Source: an uncultured Pseudoflavonifractor sp.
GTDB lineage: Bacteria; Bacillota; Clostridia; Oscillospirales; Oscillospiraceae
Assembly: GCA_947565875.1 (NCBI GenBank)
Contig: CANOHR010000086.1
Coordinates: 1-5,427 of the forward strand
DNA length: 5,427 nt
Direction: 5' to 3'
The notes beneath the pieces were generated by a model that was not told the DNA's origin, ran no database searches, and worked only from the letters and a program-made list of their open reading frames with translations. A program made the position numbers and the translations under genes. Shown here piece by piece: positions 1 to 5,427 of the stretch. Each line of letters begins with the position of its first letter. Positions within the stretch are counted from its first letter, which is position 1.

Positions 1-3000
1 ACCGGTAGCCGTCAAAGACTGCGCCACCGTCGGTATAAGTGACGGAAACGGTGGTGGGAAGCGTATATCCTTCATCGGCGGTAAGCGTAATGGTGGGGGT
101 GTCCCCGTGTTCTACAGTATGGCTGTGTTCGCCGCCCATGCTGCAATTGACGTTGGAAAGACTGTGGGTAATGGTATAAGTCTTTTTTTCAAACCGGGCG
201 GCAACGCTTACATCTCCGGCAGGCATGACAAAGGTGTACGTGCCGTCTGCTTCCTGGGTAAGGGAGATTTCCTGGGTGGGATCGCTGTCCAGCGTAACCT
301 TTAGGGAACCGTCCTGAAGCAGATACCCGGTCTCAGGCTCTGCGGTCAAAGTAACTGTTTCCCCTTCTGCTGGGCGGCGGACGTCGGCCCGAACCACGCC
401 GCCGGTAAAGTGGGGGGGAATGGTGACGGTATAGGCCGTGGCTCCAAAGCCCAAAATGGTTACCGTCTCCGAGGGAGCGCCGGCAAAATGGGTATCAGTT
501 TCCGCCCGGCGGATGTGGTAGCTTCCGGGGGCCAGACCGGAGATCTCGGTGGAGTTGGCGGGAACGTCGGTCCAGTCGGTATCAGAATAGAGCTTATACT
601 GATAAAGCCTGCCAACATGCAACCCGGTAAGTTTACCATCGTTGTTGTCTGCTGTCGTGCAGTCTACAGGAGTGGGATTTGCCTCGGTGGCAAGCCCGTC
701 CGCCTTGGTAATGGCGGCTTGAGTAAGGGCGCTCTTGCTTCCCTCGTAAGGATCGGAGGCGGTGACGGTCACCTTGAGGATCTGGCCGATGTCCTCCTTG
801 ACGGGGACGTAAGTCTGGTCCTCTGCCCCCAAAATGGGATCCTCGCCCCGGTACCACTGGTATTGCAGCTTGGCCTTGTCCTCATCGGTCATTTGAAGCT
901 GGTTCACGCTAGCGGTAAGGGTGGAGCCAAATTTTTCCTGCCCGGAAACAGAGATCTCATGCTCCAGCTTGGTTTTTACTGTAACAGTACACTGGGTGGA
1001 AACGCCGCTTTCATCCTGGGCGGCGGCGGTGATCACGCTGGTACCTCTGGCCCGGGCGGTGACCTTTCCGTTTTGCTCCACAGAGGCCACGCTGGGGTCG
1101 CCGGAGGTCCAACCCACGGCGGTGTTATCCGCATTGGCGGGGGACACTGTGGCGTTTAGACTTGCCGAGTGGGCCGGGTCGTCGGCGTTGGTATATAAGG
1201 TAATGGCGGTCTCATTAAGGGTAATATCCTCCACTTGGGCCTTGACAGTGACGGTGCAGGTGTTGGTTTTGCTGCCGTCATCAGTGGTAACGGTGATGTC
1301 GGTCTCCCCCACTCCCACAGCGGTGACTACACCTTGACTGTCCACCGTGGCCACCGTCTCATCACCGGAGGACCAGGAGACCTTCTGATTGGTGGCATTT
1401 TTGGGTACAACGGCGGCGGTAAGGGAAACGGTCTTGTCCGCCGGGTCTTTGTTGAGCCACAGCACGGCGGTGTAGGGAGTCAGGGCAACTCCGGTAACGG
1501 GAACAGTCTGGTCCCCTGTGATCCGGACTTCCGCAGCGGAAGCGAAGCCGCCCACACCGGAGGTGGCCAGCAGCTTTACATACCGGGCGCTGGCGGTGGC
1601 AAAGGAGACTTCCTTCCAGGCGGCGTTGTTGTCCCAGCTGCCGGAGGCCACCTCGGTCCAGGTATTCGCTGTCCCATTCCAATCATCGGCGTTGGAACTG
1701 ACAAATATTTTATAACCGGTAATAATGCCGTTGGAACTGTCCTGACGAGGCAGATACCGCAGCCCATCTACCGCCCGAATCTGTCCCAGGTCAAGGGCGA
1801 TCCATTTTTGATCGTCGGTGGGAGGAGTGGACCAGGAAGTGTGCCAGATGGAACTTACATCCCGGTCCAGCACATGGCTGGCGGGATTGTTGTCCTGAGA
1901 GAATTCTGCGCTGCCAGATTGGGCGGTCATAGCGGCAGGATCAAAGTCCCGGGGGCCCAGAGGATCCTGGACGCTGAATTCTGCCAGGACTTGTTCGCCC
2001 AGTTCCTTTAGATCCAGCCCGTTTGGCTGATTGGAATAGGGGGAGACGTCCCGGGCGTACTCCCACTCCCAAGGGAACCAGTCAATGTTGATCCCCCCGT
2101 TGCTGCCGTTTTCCAGATTGGCACTGGCGGCGTTGATCCATTTTTCCCAGCGGGCCTTATAAAAGTCGTTGGTGAGCCCCGCCCACTGGCGGTTAGAGTA
2201 ATCTTTCAGCCCGCCGGAGTTACATTGCTCAATGGAGCCCCAGGTGGTGACCAGGGCTTTGGCGTTGCGGAGATAGAGCCGCTTGGCAAAGTCATCGGCA
2301 TTCTGGGCAAGCTCAGAGGCGTTGGTGGTCCAGGTGCCAAAGAGGAACTCCTTCCGGGAGCCCAAAATCTGCTCGTTCAAGTCGATAAGGGCCAAAAACT
2401 GTTCGGCCTTTTGAGCAAAGACCTCCGCGTTATTGCCTCTATAGGCGGCGGCCATCTCGCGGTGAATGTTTTGGGCTGTGTTAGACAGGACCTGTTTCAA
2501 AATGTCGGCCAGGTCGTAAAGATAGGCGTCACTCTGGGAAAGGGTATCATATTCGTCCAAAAGAAGCCTTGCCGCCTTTTCCAGTTCGGCCTTGTTGTAG
2601 GCGATGGAACTGTTGCCCCAGGTGGAGGCCGCCCCGATGTTCAGAGCGGGGCGGGCGTTGACCACCGATTCGGGGGCTCCCTGCCCCGCCCGGTTTAGGC
2701 TGTCCTTATAGACGGTTTCAGCCAGAATAGCCATAGCCTCCTCTGCCTTGGCGCTTTCCGCACCGTAGCGGCGGTGGGCATAATCCTTCAGCCATTGACC
2801 TACGTCTATTTCAGGAAGAATGCCGTTGGCGTCGGAAGTCCAGATGGTTTCAAAAAGAAAGTCATAGAGCAGAGGATTTTCCTGGCTGGCTTCGGGAGCA
2901 ATGCCGATGCCCGCCATATGCTTTGTGGTATTGGCGGCGGCGGGAATGTTCTTTTGCAGGGCGTCCAAATGTCCGTGCAGGCCCATCCGTCCGCCGAAAT

Positions 3001-5427
3001 TGTTAAGCTGGCAGAATACCCAGGGAGTATCGGAAAATTCCTTCAGGCCGTCGCCGTCCGTGTCCTCGCCGTAGGTCTTCCAGTTTTGATCCTTCTCAGC
3101 GTACAAGTCCAGCACAATGGCATGATCCCGTCGGTCTGTACCCTGACGCAGTCCAGCAAGCAGGCCGGTGGAGGGGTTCCCCTGCCAGGACTGGATGACC
3201 CACACCGCGTCGGAGTCAAAATCCAGAAGGCTGTCCAAAAGGGCGCTGGCGACCACGGTGGTGCTCATCCCTCCGGTGTTGCCGCCCTCGTGGAAGGGGT
3301 CGGTGGCGTAATATTTAGCGTCTCCAAACACTTCTCTTTGGGCCTCGTAAAAGTCCCGGGCGTATTTATCGTAGGTGGCTGTATTGGTTTTCAACATGGT
3401 GGGGCGGCGGAAGGAACACCAGACGCCCTGGGGAATGATCTCGGCGTTGGGGTCATGGGTGGCAATGTCTACCGGTACCATGCCGCTGAAGGCCTGGAGA
3501 ACGGGTTCCATTCCAAGGGTGCGCATGATCCGCTGATTTTTTCGGCCCAGGTCAGCGCGCTCGGTCAGCCAAGAGTCGTGAACGGGGCCGCCAAAGCCGG
3601 TGAGGTTTGCCATGTAGGCCCAGGCATAGTAGCCCGGCCCGGCCAAAAAGTCCTTGGCCTCCTCGTGGGTATAGCCCTCCTTCATAAGAAATTGCCGCCA
3701 GACTTCCTCCTGGCCGGTAATGTCCAGCACCACGTTCACTCCGTTGAGGGCCAGCCAGTCCAGTTCATTGCGCCATTCCTCCTCCCCCCAAAAGGCCATG
3801 GAGTAGGAGTGGGTACAGTAGTTATAAGCGTAGCGGACGGGAAAACGGGTCTCCCTATGGACAGGGGAACCCACAGGGACCACGGCGGCGGGCATGGCGG
3901 TCTGGCAGCCTACCTGGGAAATATTCACATTGCAGAAGTATTTCAGATAGTGGTTGACGCCGGTGGCCAGAGAGACGCCGTCATTGCCTGTCACCTTGAT
4001 CTTTCCCCCTTCGTCGGAGAGGGTAAAGTAGTCGTAGCCGCTGGCTTGGTCGGCCAGAGCAAAGGTAAACCAGTCCACATAGGCGGGCCCTACCTGGCGG
4101 GAAATAATGCCCTGTACCTCAGCAATGGTATCGTCCTGTGTAATGGGGGCGGCGTAATCGGTGCTCTCAAACCGGCCCACGTTAATAGCGGGAGCGGTCT
4201 GAACGGGGCTCCCGGAGGCTGTGCCCAGGACGCGCACCTCGTTTAAAACAGGTTGAGCGGACTTGGAATAGTATTCCAGATACACCCGGACGATGCGGGC
4301 CTCTTTACTGATGGGAAACTTATTTCCGTCTGTGACGCCTGGGGTGTCGTCCAGCTTTTCTCCCACCTTGTCAAAGTCCCGGCCGTCCATGCTGGTGTAA
4401 AGGGTATACTGGGCGCAGGCGTCCGTGGGGGTAAACACCTGGATCTCGCTGAGGTTGTAGTTTTCCTCCAGGTCAATGTCCACGTAGGCCGGATACATAT
4501 CCGCTTTCCAGCCGGTGGAAGGGTCGCCGTCGTTGACAAGGTAAAGGGTGGCGGCGTTAAAATTGCTGTGGGCGGACTTTTCAAAGGCAACGCTCCCGCG
4601 GTCTACAATAGGCTCGGCATAGGTGCCAAAAATTTGAAGATCGGTAAGCTGAGAGGGGGCGTTAAGTTCCACGCGGACCACGCTCATGCCTTTAATAAAA
4701 TCAAAAACATTGTCTCCGTTCACCAGTTCCTTAAAGTAGGTAGTCCAGCCGGCGCCATGTTTTGTTTTCCCTTTCAACACAGCAGTGACCCCTTCTGGAA
4801 GAGCGACTTTAAACCCGGCCACCTGCTGGTTGCCTCCAAAGTCCCATTCCTTGTACCCATCGCCTTGGGTGGGGGTGGCGTAAGAAGTAATATTATCGTA
4901 GTTGTTCAGGTCAATAGTCTCATCCACGGCGTAGATCCGCACTTCGGCGATGGCGGGCCAAAGGGTAGAGGGGTTGGGACTGCTGAGGGAGATTCGCAGA
5001 TGGGTCATGCGTTGGGCCTCGTCAAGAGAATATACAAAGGTATTAGTTAGGCTGTGGGTAATAGGGTTATCATAAAGAGCCTGATAGTCTGAGGTAACGT
5101 TGTTTACCGCCCGACTGAGCTTCACGGCCAGGGAGCGGTTGGACACCTTTTCAAAGTCTAGTTCCACCCGCTTGACCGCCAGGTTTCCGGGCAGGGCAAA
5201 ATCCACATCGGAAGGCCAATTGGAGCCGCTGGCCACCCAAAGGGTATTCAAATTTCCGTCAATGAGCTTGCCTGCGTTTCCTTCCTCGCTGGGGACAGTA
5301 ATCTCGGAAAGGGTGGCTACATTGACCAGACCGTCATAAGGATTTTTCTCTTGCCCCAAAATTTCGATTTCGGCAAAAATTGGCCATACATTGTCAGATT
5401 GATTTGTAAATGCTACCTGAATTTCAG
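1..5427 (-). CDS. Modular GH89 alpha-N-acetylglucosaminidase, secreted or surface type (partial at both ends)
   Basis: This is one continuous reading frame of 1808 codons (5425 down to 2) with no stop, open at both window edges. GH89 enzymes remove terminal non-reducing alpha-linked N-acetylglucosamine with retention of configuration. The human member NAGLU degrades heparan sulfate, and the C. perfringens member acts on GlcNAc-alpha-1,4-Gal of gastric mucin. The family call rests on the full three-part core at residues about 430-1150, which aligns by eye with human NAGLU along its length (CTxSYSxxxW, ALNG, GQE, LGMxPVL, DPFHE, NNFGG and APE motifs). Both catalytic glutamates are present (E713, E845). 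Discoidin/CBM32-like domains flank the core, followed by Big_2 and other beta modules, so the intact protein must exceed 1808 residues. Export is inferred from this architecture, because the signal peptide and any anchor lie outside the window. The family call is strong; the natural substrate cannot be decided from sequence. Confidence 0.95.
2..187 (-). other. Second repeat-type beta module (partial, leaves the window)
   Basis: Residues 1747-1808. TYTITHSLSNVNC is followed by VEHGDTPTITLTADEGYTLPTTVSVTYTDGG (1771-1801). It shares the 'G.....tLta..GYtLP.tv.V' half of the repeat family with the preceding module but is a different subtype (an 'N-V...' opening and GYTLP). The remainder, and whatever anchors the protein to the wall, lies beyond position 1. 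Confidence 0.65.
188..442 (-). other. InlB B-repeat / 'bacterial repeat' type beta module
   Basis: Residues 1662-1746. YTVTIPPHFTGGVV opens the module, followed by EGETVTLTAEPETGYLLQDG (1687-1706) and DGTYTFVMPAGDVSVAARFE (1727-1746). The 'G.tVtLta.p..Gy......v' and 'YtF.MPa.dVtV.a.F' pair is the signature of the divergent InlB B-repeat family. These are extracellular stalk or adhesion modules. Confidence 0.8.
443..703 (-). other. Short beta linking module of clostridial surface-protein type
   Basis: Residues 1575-1661. It includes TADNNDGKLTGL (1591-1602), YQYKLYSDTDWTDVP (1608-1622), TEISGLAPGSYHIRRAETDTHFAG (1626-1649) and APSETVTI. The pattern 'DGkitG......Y...g..W..v....I..LapG.Y.vR.a.t....ag....v.i' is often found between Ig-like and repeat modules in Firmicutes surface proteins. 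I recognise the pattern but cannot name a ligand or function. Confidence 0.6.
704..967 (-). other. Ig-like surface-protein module ('YQWYRG' type)
   Basis: Residues 1487-1574. It begins EISVSGQEKFGSTLTASV and contains LQYQWYRGEDPILGAEDQTY (1520-1539), VPVKEDIGQILKVTVTASD (1540-1558) and the closing LTQAAITKA. The layout 'G....G.tL.a...... .l.YqWyr....i.gAt..tY.p...DiG..l.v.Vta' is common in large surface proteins of Clostridia. No enzymatic residues are apparent, and a spacer role is inferred. Confidence 0.7.
974..1234 (-). other. Big_2 bacterial Ig-like domain 2
   Basis: Residues 1398-1484, a tandem copy of the previous domain with the same length. It shows VEDITLNETAITL (1398-1410), VSPANADNTAVGWTSGD (1427-1443), VASVEQNGKVTARARGTSVIT (1446-1466) and closes CTVTVK (1479-1484), exactly as in the first copy. 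Only two residues separate the copies, which suggests a rigid stalk. Confidence 0.92.
1241..1501 (-). other. Big_2 bacterial Ig-like domain 1
   Basis: Residues 1309-1395. It opens with VTGVALTP and has SLTAAVVPKNATNQKVSWSSGD (1334-1355), VATVDSQGVVTAVGVGETDITVTT (1358-1381) and ends CTVTVK (1390-1395). The 'P.nat...v.W.S.d..VA.Vd..G.VtA...G...Itv' signature is diagnostic of Big_2. These domains act as extracellular spacers or adhesin modules. Confidence 0.93.
1514..1939 (-). other. F5/8 type C / CBM32 carbohydrate-binding module
   Basis: Residues 1163-1304, the clearest discoidin domain in the protein. Landmarks are ASHVLDRDVSSIWHTSW (1182-1198; canonical 'A.DgD..T.WhT.W'), KWIALDLGQIRAVDGLRYLPR (1207-1227), GYKIFVSS (1237-1244), WTEVASGSW (1256-1264), ARYVKLLA (1280-1287) and the closing AAEVRITG (1297-1304). 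CBM32 modules in gut glycosidases commonly bind terminal Gal, GalNAc or GlcNAc on host glycans. It follows the catalytic core through a short linker and begins the C-terminal accessory region. Confidence 0.92.
1976..2818 (-). other. GH89 C-terminal helical domain (NAGLU_C)
   Basis: Residues 870-1150. The segment is mostly helical and follows the human NAGLU C-terminal domain: WLKDYAHRRYG (878-888), a tract with NARPALNIGAAS (923-934), LLLDEYDTLSQSDAYLYDLADI (954-975), FLALIDLNEQILGSRKEFLFGTW (1010-1032), NAKALVTTWG (1054-1063), LKDYSNRQWAGLTNDFYKARWEKW (1073-1096). The human counterparts include FAARRYG, YDLLDL, FLLGSW and YANKQLAGLVADYYTPRW. This domain completes the substrate pocket in GH89 structures. 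The length is normal for the family. Confidence 0.93.
2891..2893 (-). other. Catalytic glutamate E845, predicted nucleophile
   Basis: The glutamate codon GAA of the motif GIGIAPEASQEN. It aligns with E446 of human NAGLU (GTGMAPEGISQNE), the nucleophile of this retaining family. The motif context is fully conserved. Confidence 0.88.
3029..3064 (-). other. EF-hand-like acidic loop inserted in the GH89 barrel
   Basis: Residues 788-799 read DTDGDGLKEFSD. This fits a 12-residue EF-loop pattern with acidic residues at positions 1, 3, 5, 9 and 12 and glycine at position 6. It lies between the LDLYAE and WVFCQLNNFGG strands, where the human enzyme has a shorter, non-acidic stretch. Calcium binding is inferred. 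It is not a dockerin, since there is only one loop and no flanking helix pair. Confidence 0.5.
3287..3289 (-). other. Catalytic glutamate E713, predicted general acid/base
   Basis: The glutamate codon GAG of the motif DPFHEGGN. It aligns with E316 of human NAGLU (DTFNE) and the first catalytic glutamate of the C. perfringens GH89 enzyme. The assignment as acid/base rests on family knowledge and alignment by eye. Confidence 0.88.
3872..4138 (-). other. GH89 N-terminal alpha/beta domain (NAGLU_N-like)
   Basis: Residues about 430-518. A helix-forming start (DTIAEVQGIISRQVG) is followed by FTFALAD, a glycine-rich hairpin GGKIKVTGNDGVSLATGVNHYLKYF (473-497) and the link to the barrel. The segment GNDGVSLATGVNHYLKYFC has the G..G...A.G...YL pattern of the small N-terminal domain common to GH89 and related families, where a helix packs beside the barrel. 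It directly precedes the conserved RFPVRY start of the catalytic domain. Confidence 0.8.
4220..4603 (-). other. Discoidin / CBM32-like domain next to the catalytic core
   Basis: Residues 275-402. The fold markers are VNDGDPSTGW (297-306; key residues D299, G300, T304, W306), VDIDLEENYNLSEIQVF (315-331), a YTLYTSMDGRDFDKV segment (340-354; Y-x-S-x-D-G is typical of F5/8 type C) and the closing strand NEVRVLG (395-401). Other GH89 enzymes, including the C. perfringens one, also carry CBM32-type modules around the catalytic region, so the position fits glycan binding or structural support of the core. Confidence 0.8.
4619..4897 (-). other. Short beta-rich segment, probably a reduced discoidin-like domain
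   Basis: Residues 177-269, about 93 residues between two discoidin-like domains. It contains EWDFGGNQQVAGFKVALPEG (193-212), comparable to the 'LDLG...V.G' strand of F5/8C domains. It closes with DLQIFG (262-267), like the terminal EVRVLG and EVRITG strands of its neighbours. The N-terminal acidic DG..T.W loop seen in the other copies is missing. I cannot assign it to a named family; a galactose-binding-like fold that has lost its first strands is the best reading. Confidence 0.4.
4925..5338 (-). other. Divergent discoidin-like (F5/8 type C / galactose-binding-like) domain
   Basis: Residues 30-167. The segment has the hallmark loop of the fold, an acidic DG followed by T-x-W (D56, G57, T61, W63), then DFALPGNLAVKRVEL, which parallels the usual 'DLG...V..i.l' strand. 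It closes with AEVRIYA, the typical last strand. Such domains in large glycosidases usually bind glycans or pack against the catalytic core. It is divergent from textbook CBM32, so no ligand can be named. Confidence 0.65.
5339..5425 (-). other. C-terminal tail of a discoidin-like domain (partial)
   Basis: Residues 1-29 end with WPIFAEIEILG. This matches the end of the following domain, where WPAIAEVRIYA stands at residues 156-166, so it is read as the last strands of a preceding copy of the same divergent F5/8 type C-like fold. Most of that copy lies upstream of the gene segment visible here. The assignment rests on this short internal similarity only. Confidence 0.6.

Larger units (their letters stand above)
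2840..3856 (-). other. GH89 catalytic TIM barrel (NAGLU domain)
   Basis: Residues 524-862. Conserved landmarks in order are NYCTHSYSMAFW (535-546), ELDWLALNGVN (554-564), GQEEVW (571-576), GPGYYAWAYMANL (596-608), SW (618-619), LGMEPVLQAFSGMVP (637-651), DPFHEGGN (709-716), WVIQSWQGNP (742-751), LDLYAE (772-777), WVFCQLNNFGG (802-812) and GIGIAPEASQENPLLYD (839-855). Each has a counterpart in human NAGLU. The two catalytic glutamates are 132 residues apart, against 130 in the human enzyme (E316 and E446). No conserved motif is interrupted, so an active enzyme is expected. A roughly ten-residue acidic insertion sits between LDLYAE and WVFCQ. Confidence 0.95.

Noticed and set aside
974..1501. 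Direct DNA repeats from the two Big_2 domains
   Set aside because: The two copies are similar at protein level only. At DNA level they are too diverged to count as a recent tandem duplication.
633..1767. Minus-strand open frames at 633..857, 1362..1682 and 1576..1767
   Set aside because: All overlap the confident Ig-like and CBM32 coding in a different frame, and their arginine- and glycine-rich translations lack family features.
410..2011. Plus-strand open frames of about 250 codons at 410..1159 and 1235..2011
   Set aside because: They share the same antisense register, opposite the Ig-like and CBM32 modules. Their compositions mirror the antisense of threonine, alanine and valine codons, and no ribosome binding site or family motif is seen.
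3029..3070. A dockerin domain, suggested by the DTDGDG motif
   Set aside because: A dockerin needs two calcium loops with helices over about 60-70 residues and normally sits at a protein end. Here there is a single loop inside a TIM barrel.
2774..4246. A 490-codon plus-strand open frame across the catalytic region
   Set aside because: It is exactly antisense and codon-in-register to the GH89 barrel, begins with GTG, and its translation is glycine- and valine-rich with no recognisable domain. It exists because the real gene avoids TTA, CTA and TCA.
4243..4590. A short minus-strand open frame of 115 codons
   Set aside because: It is in another frame of the same strand as the main gene, and its proline- and threonine-rich translation is typical of an off-frame shadow.
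4253..5050. A 265-codon plus-strand open frame
   Set aside because: It is antisense to the discoidin-like domains in the same register and has no recognisable domain. The minus-strand reading shows clear fold motifs.

Overview
The window lies entirely inside one very large gene on the minus strand. The frame whose first complete codon is at 5425..5423 stays open, without a stop, for 1808 codons to position 2. Both ends of the gene are outside the window, so the start codon, signal peptide, promoter, stop codon and terminator cannot be seen. Residue numbers below count from the glutamate at 5425..5423 as residue 1.

The product is a modular glycoside hydrolase of family GH89, the alpha-N-acetylglucosaminidase family of human NAGLU and Clostridium perfringens AgnC. 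In protein order (high to low coordinates) it has: the tail of one discoidin-like domain; a complete divergent discoidin-like domain; a shorter beta-rich segment that looks like a reduced discoidin domain; a third discoidin/CBM32-like domain; the three-part GH89 core (N-terminal alpha/beta domain, TIM barrel with both catalytic glutamates, helical C-terminal domain); a classic F5/8 type C/CBM32 module; two tandem Big_2 Ig-like domains; an Ig-like 'YQWYRG' module; a short linking module; and one and a half InlB-B/'bacterial repeat' type beta modules that run out of the window.

The likely job is exo-cleavage of terminal alpha-linked GlcNAc from host glycans such as gastric-type mucin O-glycans or heparan-type chains. 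The flanking discoidin modules would hold the enzyme on the glycan, and the Ig-like and repeat tail would act as a stalk towards a cell-wall anchor outside the window. The stalk module types, the moderately high GC content and the strong avoidance of TTA, CTA and TCA codons fit a gut-associated Gram-positive of the Clostridia (Oscillospiraceae or Lachnospiraceae-like). That placement is inference.

No RNA gene, mobile element, CRISPR array, intergenic gap or second gene is visible. The long plus-strand open frames are antisense shadows. The least ordinary details are an EF-hand-like acidic loop inserted in the GH89 barrel, a reduced discoidin-like segment upstream of the catalytic core, and the combination of a mucin-type glycosidase with an adhesin-like tail.
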